This document shows positions 10,411 to 21,967 of a DNA stretch of 60,989 nt, piece by piece (the stretch's first letter is position 1; the number at the start of each line of letters is the position of its first letter). The stretch is taken from NCBI RefSeq assembly GCF_022271405.1, contig NZ_JAJNAL010000031.1, positions 1 to 60,989 on the forward strand, in the 5' to 3' direction. Position numbers and translations under genes: made by a program. This DNA comes from Rhodopseudomonas infernalis (GTDB taxonomy: Bacteria > Pseudomonadota > Alphaproteobacteria > Rhizobiales > Xanthobacteraceae). Under the pieces are notes generated by a model. The model searched no databases and had not been told where the DNA came from. It saw only the letters and a program-made list of their open reading frames with translations.

Positions 10411-10824
10411 TTACTCCGCGATACGCGCGACGAAGCGCGTCTTGATCGGCAGCTTGGCGGCGGCGAGCGTCAGCGCTTCCTTGGCGAGCTGCTGATTGAC
10501 GCCGTCGATCTCGAACATCACGCGGCCCGGCTTGACCCGCGCCACCCACAGTTCCGGCGAACCCTTGCCGGAGCCCATGCGGACTTCGGCAGGCTTCTTG
10601 GACACCGGAACGTCCGGGAAGATGCGGATCCAGACGCGGCCGGCACGCTTCATGTGGCGGGTCAGCGCACGACGGGCGGCTTCGATCTGACGCGCCGTGA
10701 CGCGCTCAGGCTCCATCGCCTTCAGGCCGAACTGGCCGAACGCCAGGGTCGCGCCCGACGACGCAACGCCGTGGATGCGGCCCTTGTGCGCCTTGCGGAA
10801 CTTGGTCTTCTTTGGTTGCATCAT
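10411..10824 (-). CDS. rplP: 50S ribosomal protein L16
   Basis: L16, 137 residues, binds the A-site region of 23S r[22 protein letters not shown] and [19 protein letters not shown] are characteristic. It follows rpsC by 32 bp. Confidence 0.98.
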   Translation of the reverse strand: MMQPKKTKFRKAHKGRIHGVASSGATLAFGQFGLKAMEPERVTARQIEAARRALTRHMKRAGRVWIRIFPDVPVSKKPAEVRMGSGKGSPELWVARVKPGRVMFEIDGVNQQLAKEALTLAAAKLPIKTRFVARIAE

Positions 10825-10856
10825 GGCTTACGCCCTCAAACCTTTTACAGCAGCCG

Positions 10857-11555
<699 letters not shown>

Positions 11556-11577
11556 CGAAAGTCTCCCGCGCCTTCGC

Positions 11578-11964
11578 TTAAGCGCTTGCTTCTGCTTCGA
11601 CCTGACGAACGACGATCGTCAGCTGCGCGAAGGGTTTGAAAATACGGCCCGACCGACCCCGGCCGCGCGGCGAGAAACGCTTCATGACGATGCCCTTGCC
11701 GACATGGGCCTCGGACACGACCAGCGCGTCGACGTCCAGATCGTGGTTGTTCTCGGCGTTGGCGATCGCCGATTCCAGGCACTTCTTCACGTCGACGGCG
11801 ATCCGCTTGCGCGAGAACGCCAGGTCGGCGAGCGCAGCCGAGGCGCTCCGGCCGCGGATCAGCTGAGCCACCAGATTGAGCTTCTGCGGAGAAACGCGAA
11901 GCATCCGGGCGACGGCCTTGGCCTCGTTCTCCGGGAGGCTCCGTTCGCGCTTGGGTTTGCTCAT
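11578..11964 (-). CDS. rplV: 50S ribosomal protein L22
   Basis: L22, 128 residues, with its beta-hairpin lining the exit tunnel. [20 protein letters not shown] and the C-terminal [20 protein letters not shown] are typical. It is 10 bp after rpsS. Confidence 0.98.
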   Translation of the reverse strand: MSKPKRERSLPENEAKAVARMLRVSPQKLNLVAQLIRGRSASAALADLAFSRKRIAVDVKKCLESAIANAENNHDLDVDALVVSEAHVGKGIVMKRFSPRGRGRSGRIFKPFAQLTIVVRQVEAEASA

Positions 11965-11974
11965 GGCTTCGTCC

Positions 11975-12253
11975 TCAACCCTTCTTCGACTTCTTGTCGC
12001 CGGAGTGGCCGTGGAACGTGCGGGTCGGCGAGAACTCGCCGAACTTGTGACCCACCATTTCCTCGTTCACCGACACCGGGACGTGCTTCTGGCCGTTGTA
12101 GACGCCGAAGGTCAGCCCGACGAACTGCGGCAGGATGGTGGAGCGGCGGCTCCAAATCTTGATGACGTCGTGGCGGCCCGACGCGCGCGCCGCATCCGCC
12201 TTTTTCAGCAGCGAGCCCTCGACGAATGGGCCCTTCCAGACTGAGCGAACCAT
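11975..12253 (-). CDS. rpsS: 30S ribosomal protein S19
   Basis: S19, 92 residues, forms a complex with S13 in the head. [20 protein letters not shown] and [19 protein letters not shown] identify it. A longer in-frame reading to 12358 runs into the rplB end and lacks family similarity. It follows rplB by 11 bp. Confidence 0.97.
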   Translation of the reverse strand: MVRSVWKGPFVEGSLLKKADAARASGRHDVIKIWSRRSTILPQFVGLTFGVYNGQKHVPVSVNEEMVGHKFGEFSPTRTFHGHSGDKKSKKG

Positions 12254-12264
12254 GTCCGGCTTCC

Positions 12265-13101
12265 TTACTTCTTCTTCCGCTTGTGGCGGCTGATGAGAAT
12301 GAACTTGTCGGTCGACTTGTTCGAGCGGGTCTTCTTGCCCTTGGTCGGCTTGCCCCACGGAGTCACAGGGTGACGGCCGCCCGAAGTGCGTCCTTCACCA
12401 CCGCCGTGCGGATGGTCGATCGGGTTCATCACGACGCCGCGGTTGTGCGGACGGCGGCCGAGCCAGCGCTTGCGGCCAGCCTTGCCGATCGAGATGTTCA
12501 TGTGGTCCGGGTTCGACACAGCGCCGATGGTGGCGGTGCAGCGGCCATGGACCAGGCGCTGTTCGCCCGAGTTCAGGCGAACGATAACGTAGTCGTGGTC
12601 ACGACCAACGAGCTGGGCGTAGGTGCCGGCGGAACGGGCGATCTGGCCGCCCTTTCCGATCTTCAGCTCGATGTTGTGCACGATGGTGCCGACCGGCATG
12701 TTGCCGAGCGGCATGACGTTGCCCGGCTTCACGTCGACATACGAACCGGCGATCACGCTATCACCGACCGCGAGGCGCTGCGGCGCCAGGATGTAGGCCT
12801 GCTCGCCGTCCTCGTACTTGATCAGCGCGATGAACGCGGTGCGGTTCGGATCGTATTCCAGGCGCTCGACCTTGGCCGGAACGTCGACCTTGGTGCGCTT
12901 GAAGTCGACCATGCGATAGGTCTGCTTGTGACCACCGCCGCGGAAGCGAACGGTGATCCGGCCGGTGTTGTTGCGGCCGCCTGCCGAGCTCTTGCCCTCG
13001 GTCAGCGACTTGACCGGCTTGCCCTTGTAGAGGGCCGAACGATCAACCATGACCAGCTGGCGCTGGCCCGGCGTCGTGGGATTGTATTTTTTCAATGCCA
13101 T
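12265..13101 (-). CDS. rplB: 50S ribosomal protein L2
   Basis: L2, 278 residues, close to the peptidyl transferase centre. [20 protein letters not shown] starts it; the C-terminal region contains [17 protein letters not shown] with the conserved histidine. It is 13 bp after rplW. Confidence 0.98.
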   Translation of the reverse strand: MALKKYNPTTPGQRQLVMVDRSALYKGKPVKSLTEGKSSAGGRNNTGRITVRFRGGGHKQTYRMVDFKRTKVDVPAKVERLEYDPNRTAFIALIKYEDGEQAYILAPQRLAVGDSVIAGSYVDVKPGNVMPLGNMPVGTIVHNIELKIGKGGQIARSAGTYAQLVGRDHDYVIVRLNSGEQRLVHGRCTATIGAVSNPDHMNISIGKAGRKRWLGRRPHNRGVVMNPIDHPHGGGEGRTSGGRHPVTPWGKPTKGKKTRSNKSTDKFILISRHKRKKK

Positions 13102-13114
13102 GGTCGGTCCCGCC

Positions 13115-13414
13115 TTACAGTCCGGTGGTCACGTCGATGCGATGACCCTCTTCGAGGGTCACGACCGCACGCTTGGTGTCAGACTGCGTGCCGAAGGTGC
13201 CGCGGAAGGACTTCGACTTGCCCTTGCGCACCAGCGTGTTCACGCTCTTCACCTTGACGTCGAACAGCTTCTCGACGGCTTCCTTGATCTGCGGCTTGGT
13301 GGCATCGCCGAGCACTTTGAACACGACCTTGTTGAACTCGGAGGCCGTGGTCGCCTTTTCGGTCACCACCGGAGCGACGATGATGTCGTAGTGGCGCGGA
13401 TCGATATTTTTCAT
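13115..13414 (-). CDS. rplW: 50S ribosomal protein L23
   Basis: L23, 99 residues, exit-tunnel rim protein and docking site for trigger factor and [16 protein letters not shown] and [20 protein letters not shown] are typical. Its start overlaps the rplD stop codon by 4 bp (ATGA). Confidence 0.98.
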   Translation of the reverse strand: MKNIDPRHYDIIVAPVVTEKATTASEFNKVVFKVLGDATKPQIKEAVEKLFDVKVKSVNTLVRKGKSKSFRGTFGTQSDTKRAVVTLEEGHRIDVTTGL

Positions 13415-14031
13415 TTGAAGCGCGCCTCCAACGCATCCAGCGCAGCCTTGGTCAGTACCAGCTTCTGGCGGCGCACAATGTCATAGACGTTGATGCCCTG
13501 GATCGGCAGCACGTCGATGTTCGGAATGTTGCGGGCGGCCGCGGCGAAACCGGTGTTCACCTCGGTGCCGTCGATGATCAGCGCGCTGGTCAGGCCGAGA
13601 CCCGAGAACGCACCGACCAGAGCCTTGGTCTTGGCGGCTTCCAGCTCTGCCTTGTCCAGCACGATCAGACCGCCGCCCTTGGCCTTGGCCGACAGAGCGT
13701 GCTTCAGCGCCAGGGCGCGAACCTTCTTCGGCAGGTCGATGGCGTGCGAACGCACCACCGGGCCGAACGCACGACCACCGCCGCGGAACTGCGGCACGCG
13801 CTGCGAACCGTGACGAGCACCACCGGTGCCCTTCTGCTTGTACATCTTCTTGCCGGTGCGCCAGATCTCGGCGCGGCCCTTGGCCTTGTGAGTGCCGGCC
13901 TGACGCTTGGCAAGCTGCCAGATCACGCAGCGCTGCACGATGTCCTGGCGCGGCTCGAGACCGAAGATGGTGTCGGACAGCTGGACCGAGCCGGCGTCCT
14001 TACCTTCGAGTGTGGTGACCTTCAATTCCAT
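13411..14031 (-). CDS. rplD: 50S ribosomal protein L4
   Basis: L4, 206 residues from [16 protein letters not shown]. The frame stays open upstream into rplC, but the start at 14031 lies just past the rplC stop codon and gives the family length. Conserved [20 protein letters not shown] is present. In enterobacteria L4 is the feedback regulator of the S10 operon; the equivalent leader is not evident here. Confidence 0.96.
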   Translation of the reverse strand: MELKVTTLEGKDAGSVQLSDTIFGLEPRQDIVQRCVIWQLAKRQAGTHKAKGRAEIWRTGKKMYKQKGTGGARHGSQRVPQFRGGGRAFGPVVRSHAIDLPKKVRALALKHALSAKAKGGGLIVLDKAELEAAKTKALVGAFSGLGLTSALIIDGTEVNTGFAAAARNIPNIDVLPIQGINVYDIVRRQKLVLTKAALDALEARFK

Positions 14032-14032
14032 C

Positions 14033-14758
14033 TCACACACCCTCCTGCTCGGCAGCCGGAGCCGCTGCTTCGTCGCCGCCATTGGCGAGCCGGAACTTGC
14101 CCGGCTTCGGCGCATCGGCCGGCAGCGCCTTCTTCACGGCGTCGCGCACCGCGATCCATCCGCCCTTGGAGCCGGGAACGGCTCCCTCGACGAGGATCAG
14201 GCCGCGCTCGACGTCGAGCTGCACCACACGCAAGTTCAGTGTGGTGATACGATCGACGCCCATGTGGCCAGGCATCTTCTTGTTCTTGAAGGTCTTGCCG
14301 GGATCCTGACGACCGCCGGTCGAACCGATCGAACGGTGCGACACGGACACGCCGTGGGTGGCCCGCAGACCGCCGAAATTCCAACGCTTCATACCACCGG
14401 CAAAACCCTTACCGGTCGAAGTGCCAGTGACGTCGACGAACTGGCCGACGACGAAGTGGTCGGCCTGGATCTCGGCGCCGACCGGGATCAGCGCGTCCTC
14501 GGACACGCGGAACTCGGCGACCTTGCGCTTCGGTTCGACCTTGGCGACGGCGAACTGGCCGCGCTCGGCCTTCGGCATATACACGGTCTTGCGCGAGCCG
14601 GAGCCGAGCTGCAGCGCCACGTAACCGTTCTTCTCAGTGGTGCGGTGGGCCAGCACCTGGCAGTTGCCCAGCTTCAGCACGGTCACGGGGATATGTTCGC
14701 CGGCCTCTGTAAAGACCCGCGTCATCCCGACCTTCTGTGCGATCACTCCGGAGCGCAT
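14033..14758 (-). CDS. rplC: 50S ribosomal protein L3
   Basis: L3, 241 residues. Landmarks are [20 protein letters not shown] and [20 protein letters not shown] in the loop reaching the peptidyl transferase centre. An acidic/Ala-rich C-terminal tail of about 20 residues extends beyond the E. coli length. It follows rpsJ by 49 bp. Confidence 0.98.
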   Translation of the reverse strand: MRSGVIAQKVGMTRVFTEAGEHIPVTVLKLGNCQVLAHRTTEKNGYVALQLGSGSRKTVYMPKAERGQFAVAKVEPKRKVAEFRVSEDALIPVGAEIQADHFVVGQFVDVTGTSTGKGFAGGMKRWNFGGLRATHGVSVSHRSIGSTGGRQDPGKTFKNKKMPGHMGVDRITTLNLRVVQLDVERGLILVEGAVPGSKGGWIAVRDAVKKALPADAPKPGKFRLANGGDEAAAPAAEQEGV

Positions 14759-14807
14759 CGGCGTGCTTCCTGTTCTTTCTGTCCGCTAGTAACCGGACGG
14801 TCCAATC

Positions 14808-15116
14808 TCAGAGCTTGATTTCGACGTCGACGCCGGCGGCCAGGTCGAGCTTCATCAGCGCGTCCACGGTCTGCGGGGTCGGGTCGACGATGTCGAGCAG
14901 GCGCTTGTGAGTGCGCATCTCGAACTGCTCGCGGCTCTTCTTGTCGACGTGCGGCGAACGGTTGACGGTGAACTTCTCGATCCGGGTCGGCAGCGGGATC
15001 GGCCCGCGCACCTGCGCACCGGTTCGCTTCGCGGTGTTGACGATCTCACGCGTCGACGTATCGAGAATCCGATGGTCGAACGCCTTGAGGCGAATGCGAA
15101 TATTTTGGCCGTTCAT
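14808..15116 (-). CDS. rpsJ: 30S ribosomal protein S10 (NusE)
   Basis: S10, 102 residues. [19 protein letters not shown] and [20 protein letters not shown] are diagnostic. It is also transcription antitermination factor NusE, binding NusB and NusG. It is the first gene of the S10 block and follows tuf by 88 bp that carry palindromic repeat copy C. Confidence 0.98.
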
Positions 15117-15137
15117 TGCCGTATCTTTCTTTAGAGA

Positions 15138-15200
15138 GCGAGTGGTGAGTGGCGAGTAGCGAATAGTCCCCTATTCGCCACTCCCCTATTCGCTATTCGC
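15138..15200. repeat. Palindromic spacer repeat, copy C (tuf-rpsJ spacer)
   Basis: Left arm 15138-15166 (GCGAGTGGTGAGTGGCGAGT and on) and right arm 15171-15200 form an imperfect long hairpin with a 4-bp loop. It fills the spacer between tuf and rpsJ and ends 4 bp from the tuf stop codon. Same family as copies A, B and D. Confidence 0.75.
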
Positions 15201-15204
15201 GTCC

Positions 15205-16395
<1,191 letters not shown>

Positions 16396-16434
16396 CGCTC
16401 TTCTCCATTCAGTCGCGGCTTACGCCGGCGACAA

Positions 16435-18507
16435 TCAGGCAAACTTCTTCTGGACTTCCGCCGACACGTTGGCCGGGGCTTCCGCGTAGTGGTCGAACTG
16501 CATCGTGAAGGTCGCGCGCCCCTGGCTCATCGAGCGCAGGTTGTTCACGTAACCGAACATGTTCATGAGCGGCACCATCGCGTTGATGACGTTGGCATTG
16601 CCGCGCATGTCCTGGCCCTGGATCTGGCCACGCCGCGAGTTGAGGTCGCCGATCACCGAACCGGTGTAGTCTTCCGGCGTCACGACTTCGACCTTCATGA
16701 TCGGCTCCAGAAGAACCGACTTACCCTTCTGAAGCGCTTCGCGGAATGCAGCACGCGAAGCGATTTCGAAGGCCAGCGCCGACGAGTCGACGTCGTGATA
16801 CTTGCCGTCGACCAGCGACACCTTGACGTCGACCACGGGGAAGCCCGCGACCACGCCCGAGGACAGCACGCTCTCGATGCCCTTTTCGACGCCGGGGATG
16901 TATTCCTTCGGCACCGCGCCACCGACGATCTTCGACTCGAACACGTAGCCACCACCCGGCTCGTTCGGCTCGACCACGAAGCTCACCGCAGCGAACTGAC
17001 CGGTACCGCCGGTCTGCTTCTTGTGGGTGTAGTCGACCTCGGCCTTCTTGGTGATGCGCTCACGGAACGCCACCTGCGGCGCACCGATGTTCGCGTCGAC
17101 CTTGTAGGTCCGCTTCAGAATGTCGACCTTGATGTCGAGATGCAGTTCGCCCATCCCCTTGAGGATGGTCTGACCCGACTCCAGATCGGTCGACACGCGG
17201 AACGACGGATCTTCCGCAGCCAGCTTCGCAAGCGCGACGCCGAGCTTCTCCTGGTCGGCCTTCGACTTCGGCTCGATCGCGATCTCGATCACCGGCTCCG
17301 GGAATTCCATCTTCTCGAGGATCACCGGATTGGCGGGATCGCACAGCGTGTCACCGGTGCGAGCTTCCTTGAGGCCGGCCAGCGCGACGATATCGCCGGC
17401 GTAGGCTTCCTTGATGTCTTCGCGGTTGTTGGCGTGCATCAGCAGCATGCGGCCGATGCGCTCCTTCTTCTCGCGGGTCGAGTTCACCACGCCGGTGCCG
17501 CTCTGCAGGATACCCGAGTAGATGCGGCAGAAGGTGATGGTGCCGACAAACGGATCGTCCATGATCTTGAACGCGAGCAGAGCCAGCGGCTCCTTGTCGT
17601 CCGCCTGGCGCACGACTTCGTTGCCGTCCTCGTCGATGCCCTTGATCGCCGGCACGTCGACCGGCGACGGCAGGTAGTCGACCACGGCGTCGAGCAGCGG
17701 CTGAACACCCTTGTTCTTGAACGCCGAGCCGCACAGCACCGGATAGAACGCACCGGTCAGCACCGCCTTGCGGATCAGGCGCTTCAGAGTCGCCTCGTCC
17801 GGCTCGTTGCCGTCGAGATAAGCGGCCATCGCGTCGTCATCGAGCTCGACGGCGGCTTCGATCATCTTCTCGCGATATTCCTTGGACTGCTCGAGCAGAT
17901 CTTCCGGAATCTCGACGTCTTCGAACTTGGCGCCGAGCGACTCGTCGTTCCACACCACAGCCTTCATGCGGACCAGATCGACCAGGCCCTTGAAGTTGTT
18001 CTCGGAGCCGATCGGGAGCTGGATCGCAACCGGCTTGGCGCCGAGGCGGTCGATGATGTCCTGCAGGCACTTGAAGAAGTCAGCGCCGGTCTTGTCCATC
18101 TTGTTGGCGAAGACGATGCGCGGAACCTTGTACTTGTCGCCCTGGCGCCAGACCGTCTCGGTCTGCGGCTCGACGCCCTGGTTCGAGTCGAGAACGCAGA
18201 CGGCGCCGTCGAGCACGCGCAGCGAACGCTCGACTTCGATGGTGAAGTCGACGTGGCCGGGGGTGTCGATGATGTTCAGGCGCTTGCCGTTCCAGAACGC
18301 AGTGGTGGCGGCGGAGGTGATGGTGATGCCCCGCTCCTGCTCCTGCGTCATCCAATCCATCGTCGCGGCACCTTCGTGCACTTCGCCGATCTTATGGCTC
18401 TTGCCGGTGTAGAACAGGATGCGCTCGGTCGTCGTGGTCTTGCCGGCATCAATGTGGGCCATGATGCCGAAGTTGCGGTAGTCCTCGATGGCGTGAACGC
18501 GGGGCAT
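16435..18507 (-). CDS. fusA: Elongation factor G
   Basis: EF-G, 690 residues, catalyses GTP-dependent translocation. G1 is [16 protein letters not shown]3 is [10 protein letters not shown]4 is NKMD. The C-terminal domains IV-V include [14 protein letters not shown] and [18 protein letters not shown]. It lies between rpsG and tuf with short spacers (30 and 39 bp), the standard str operon order. Confidence 0.99.
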   Translation of the reverse strand: MPRVHAIEDYRNFGIMAHIDAGKTTTTERILFYTGKSHKIGEVHEGAATMDWMTQEQERGITITSAATTAFWNGKRLNIIDTPGHVDFTIEVERSLRVLDGAVCVLDSNQGVEPQTETVWRQGDKYKVPRIVFANKMDKTGADFFKCLQDIIDRLGAKPVAIQLPIGSENNFKGLVDLVRMKAVVWNDESLGAKFEDVEIPEDLLEQSKEYREKMIEAAVELDDDAMAAYLDGNEPDEATLKRLIRKAVLTGAFYPVLCGSAFKNKGVQPLLDAVVDYLPSPVDVPAIKGIDEDGNEVVRQADDKEPLALLAFKIMDDPFVGTITFCRIYSGILQSGTGVVNSTREKKERIGRMLLMHANNREDIKEAYAGDIVALAGLKEARTGDTLCDPANPVILEKMEFPEPVIEIAIEPKSKADQEKLGVALAKLAAEDPSFRVSTDLESGQTILKGMGELHLDIKVDILKRTYKVDANIGAPQVAFRERITKKAEVDYTHKKQTGGTGQFAAVSFVVEPNEPGGGYVFESKIVGGAVPKEYIPGVEKGIESVLSSGVVAGFPVVDVKVSLVDGKYHDVDSSALAFEIASRAAFREALQKGKSVLLEPIMKVEVVTPEDYTGSVIGDLNSRRGQIQGQDMRGNANVINAMVPLMNMFGYVNNLRSMSQGRATFTMQFDHYAEAPANVSAEVQKKFA

Positions 18508-18537
18508 GACGTCTTCCTTGATTCCGTTGCTTCGCCG

Positions 18538-19023
<486 letters not shown>

Positions 19024-19395
19024 TTACTTGGGACGCTTCGCGCCGTACTTCGAACGGCGCTGCTTACGATTCTTGACGCCCTGGGTATCGAGGACGCCGC
19101 GGAGGATGTGGTAGCGCACGCCGGGCAAATCCTTGACGCGGCCGCCACGGATCATGACCACCGAGTGCTCCTGAAGGTTGTGGCCTTCACCCGGGATGTA
19201 ACCGATCACCTCGAAGCCGTTGGTCAGCCGAACCTTGGCGACCTTACGAAGCGCCGAGTTCGGCTTCTTCGGCGTCGTGGTGTACACGCGGGTGCACACG
19301 CCGCGCTTCTGCGGCGACTGCTGCAGCGCCGGAACCTTCTTGCGCGACTTCTGCACCGCGCGCGGATTTGCGATCAGCTGGTTGATCGTCGGCAT
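19024..19395 (-). CDS. rpsL: 30S ribosomal protein S12
   Basis: S12, 123 residues from [20 protein letters not shown]. The decoding-centre loop [18 protein letters not shown] and the loop [13 protein letters not shown] keep the lysines whose mutation gives streptomycin resistance elsewhere, so this is a sensitive-type allele. The frame is open 43 codons upstream but the ATG at 19395 gives the universal N-terminus. It opens the str operon. Confidence 0.98.
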   Translation of the reverse strand: MPTINQLIANPRAVQKSRKKVPALQQSPQKRGVCTRVYTTTPKKPNSALRKVAKVRLTNGFEVIGYIPGEGHNLQEHSVVMIRGGRVKDLPGVRYHILRGVLDTQGVKNRKQRRSKYGAKRPK

Positions 19396-20231
19396 CTTCG
19401 CCTTCACCCTTAGCTTCGCGCGAAACCTCGCGGGTTTCGCAAATTCGTTCGGGGCACCCGCCCCAGCGGCCGCCTCACCTGACCGGACACGTCCGACCAC
19501 GCAAAGCGAAATTGCGCCAGCCACTCATCGCTGAGCGGAAAGCGCTTCCATGCAACAGAGGACCGCAGCAAAAACCGGACAGCAATTGCTGGCCGGCTAG
19601 TACCGAGGTCATGCTTCCAAAACTGTCCTCAGGAGCAAACGACTCGAGAGAACGCTGAACGTCCTGGCATTGCCTGGCTTATAGAGACAGCGTTTGAGCG
19701 ACTTGGGTCGAGGTTGGTGCCCGAAGCCCGCAAGGGACGTCCGGGTGATCCGTTCCGACGTTGGCGAAGCTCACCGCCTGTCTTGAAGTGGCCGGGTTTT
19801 ATCGGTGCGACACTTGCAAGTCAAGGCAAAACGGTGTGCCGGATGACGATATCACGTCATCAGCTTGCCCTGCCCGATCGACAGGAAACGCCAGTGTCGC
19901 TGGGACTTCTGTCAGACCGCCCGGTGTCCGGAAGAAGCGTCGACGATCGTCCTTGCGACCGTCCGGCGGGCCGGTTCCGGGTGCCGCAGCATGCAATCAG
20001 GCAGAATCGCCCCCCTGCCGACTCGGTCGGTCGATGCGTTAAGCCGAGTCGTCGCATGAGATGGTGAACGATTCGTGACGATGGCGCCGGCGGACGCGAG
20101 CAGCTCGCGACTGAAAACAATCGTTGATTGCGTTGAAGCGAAGTATCGCGTCGGTCGCTCAATTGCGCCGCGCTTGCCCAGCGTGCTTACCTGATGCCCG
20201 CCGGCAGCACGCCCGGCGCTGGGGTCAGCCG
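19396..20231. other. Intergenic region upstream of the str operon
   Basis: 836 bp between divergently transcribed rpsL and an outer-membrane-like gene. I see no convincing gene. On the minus strand a TATAAG hexamer at 19677-19682 could be a -10 element for rpsL, but no good -35 lies 16-18 bp upstream of it. The leader of rpsL would then be about 280 nt, leaving room for regulation I cannot identify. Confidence 0.4.
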
Positions 20232-21134
20232 ATGCTGCAGAGCCTGAGGAGGACGTCGCGCCGGCGTCCCGCGCGAGCTGGCTGCCTCGCGGTTGCGATG
20301 TTGACGGCTGTTCCTGGCGGCGCCCTGGCGGCGGATGACGACGAGGACGAGGACACCAAGGCGTCGCGGCCGCAGGTCTATCTCGACTTCCGCAGCACCT
20401 ATTCACGCGTGCCCGCGGGAGTGCTGTCGATCGGCTTCAGCCCGACCAGCGTGCTGTCGCAATTGGCATCACTGGCCGCCCTGCCCGCACCGTCGCTGCC
20501 GGCAAGTCAGGGCGTCGGCTTCGACGTTCCGCTGACGGTCGACGTCAATGATCGGGTCTCGCTGTATGGCGGCCTCAGCGCCACCGCCTCGAAGGCCGGC
20601 AATCTCGACTGGACCTCGGTTGCGATCACGAGCTGGAACGTCGGCATCCAGGCCGATATCCTTCAGCAGAACGGCGGCGCGATCCCGACGCTCACGCTGC
20701 AGACGACACTGACCCGCACGCTGCCGGCCGGGCCGCTCGCAACCATTTCGCTGAATACGATCCTGGAGGCGACCTACGCGCTCGACGCCGACGAAACCCG
20801 CGGGTTTCTCGCCGGGATGCAATCGACGCTGACCGCGATCGATGCGGACCGCGCCGAGATTCGGCCGAACTGGGTCGGCTGGTTCGGCGGGTTCTATCAG
20901 TGGGACAGCAAATGGAAGGCGACGGGCCGCGCCGGCATGCAGTCGTTCGGCGGCGCCCAATTGCTCAACCTGAAGCCGCTCGCGTCCTTCACCCAGCCGA
21001 TTCTCCGCTTCGACCTCGACAAGATGGACGACGACGACAACCGCCTGTTCGGCCTCACCGCGCAGATCGCGTGGACGCCTAAGCCGGCCTATCAGCTCAC
21101 GTTGCGCACGCCGCTGTATCTGACCAAGAAGTAA
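20232..21134 (+). CDS. Secreted, outer-membrane barrel-like protein, unknown function
   Basis: About 300 residues from the ATG at 20232. The N-terminus is a signal peptide: twin basic patches (SLRRTSRRRPARAG), hydrophobic LAVAMLTAVPG, cleavage likely after GALA. A short acidic stretch (ADDDEDED) follows. The rest alternates polar and hydrophobic residues in strand-like runs (LTLQTTLTRTL, WVGWFGGFYQW, YQLTLRTPLYL), suggesting a beta-barrel. I do not recognise the family. An in-frame start at 20124 would put 36 basic residues before the signal peptide and is unlikely. The gene is on the plus strand, opposite to its neighbours. Confidence 0.7.
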   Translation: MLQSLRRTSRRRPARAGCLAVAMLTAVPGGALAADDDEDEDTKASRPQVYLDFRSTYSRVPAGVLSIGFSPTSVLSQLASLAALPAPSLPASQGVGFDVPLTVDVNDRVSLYGGLSATASKAGNLDWTSVAITSWNVGIQADILQQNGGAIPTLTLQTTLTRTLPAGPLATISLNTILEATYALDADETRGFLAGMQSTLTAIDADRAEIRPNWVGWFGGFYQWDSKWKATGRAGMQSFGGAQLLNLKPLASFTQPILRFDLDKMDDDDNRLFGLTAQIAWTPKPAYQLTLRTPLYLTKK

Positions 21135-21296
21135 GCGCTAGCGCGCTCCCTGACGCGCCTGATGGTGCTTTTGATAAATCACAACCGTTATCCTCGAGGT
21201 GCGTGCTGTGCATCGCTGTGCGCTGCGCTGCGCGCCTTAGGATGACGATTCAACACCTGAGGTGGCGGCGTCGATTCCATCAATCGATGAAGTGAC

Positions 21297-21843
21297 TTAG
21301 AATGAATACTCCACACCGCACGTCAGGCCCTGGAAGAGCGTGCTGGAGCGATGATTGACGCCCTGCGCGGCGCTGCCGGGGGTGGTTCAGGTCATTTGAA
21401 TCTGGCCGGGGGCTAGGGCGACGCCGTTAAACCATAGCGCCTCGTAGCCGAGCTTCAGCGCGGCGACCTCGGTGAGGCGATACTTCGCCACCAGCCCGCC
21501 CTCGGCGACGAACGCCGCGGCGCTGGTGGCAGACTGCGCCGGAGCGACCGAGAAACAGCGCTTCGGCGGAGAGCGTCCAGCGCGGCGCGCTGATCGGCTG
21601 ACGGGACAACACCGGACGCGCGGGGAGCGAGGCGTCGGCCTTTGCCGATGCCGCGGCCAGGGCGTTGAGGTCCTCGGCGGACGCCGCGGACGGGAGCAGC
21701 AGCACCGCCAGCAGAGCAGCAGCGGACCAACGGCGTCGTTTACGCGTCGATAACCGGACTGCAGGCTGCGATCGCGGCCCGGACGCCGGAGCGGGTCCGC
21801 AGACCGTCCCGCCCTGCTCGCTGTCAGTCCGATGCTTCGACAT
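21297..21843 (-). pseudogene. Decayed outer-membrane beta-barrel (porin-like) gene
   Basis: The frame starting at 21843 encodes a clear signal peptide (SAAALLAVLLLPSAASA) and SAEALFLGRSG, then loses sense near 21540. Another frame takes over with FVAEGGLVAKYRLTEVAAL and LGYEALWFNGVALAPGQI, reaches a TGA at 21387-21389, and the same frame beyond that stop reads on to LFQGLTCGVEYSF followed by TAA at 21297. A terminal Phe is typical of outer-membrane barrels. So one frameshift and one in-frame stop are visible. The assembled product would be only about 180 residues, so an internal deletion is likely. Family assignment is from the sequence style of related rhizobial porin-like proteins; no search was made. 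Confidence 0.7.
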
Positions 21844-21967
21844 CGGCCGGATACTCTCGTCTCAGCCTGCATCGCACATCCTTGCATCGGCGAAGCCCGA
21901 TTCGGACCCTCGTGCGTCTACCTACTTCGATCGAGCAGATCGAAACCCGGCCCGCGATGGCGCCGGA

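Noticed and set aside
19677-19682. TATAAG as the str operon promoter
   Set aside because: Plausible -10, but no acceptable -35; kept only as a remark in the intergenic entry.
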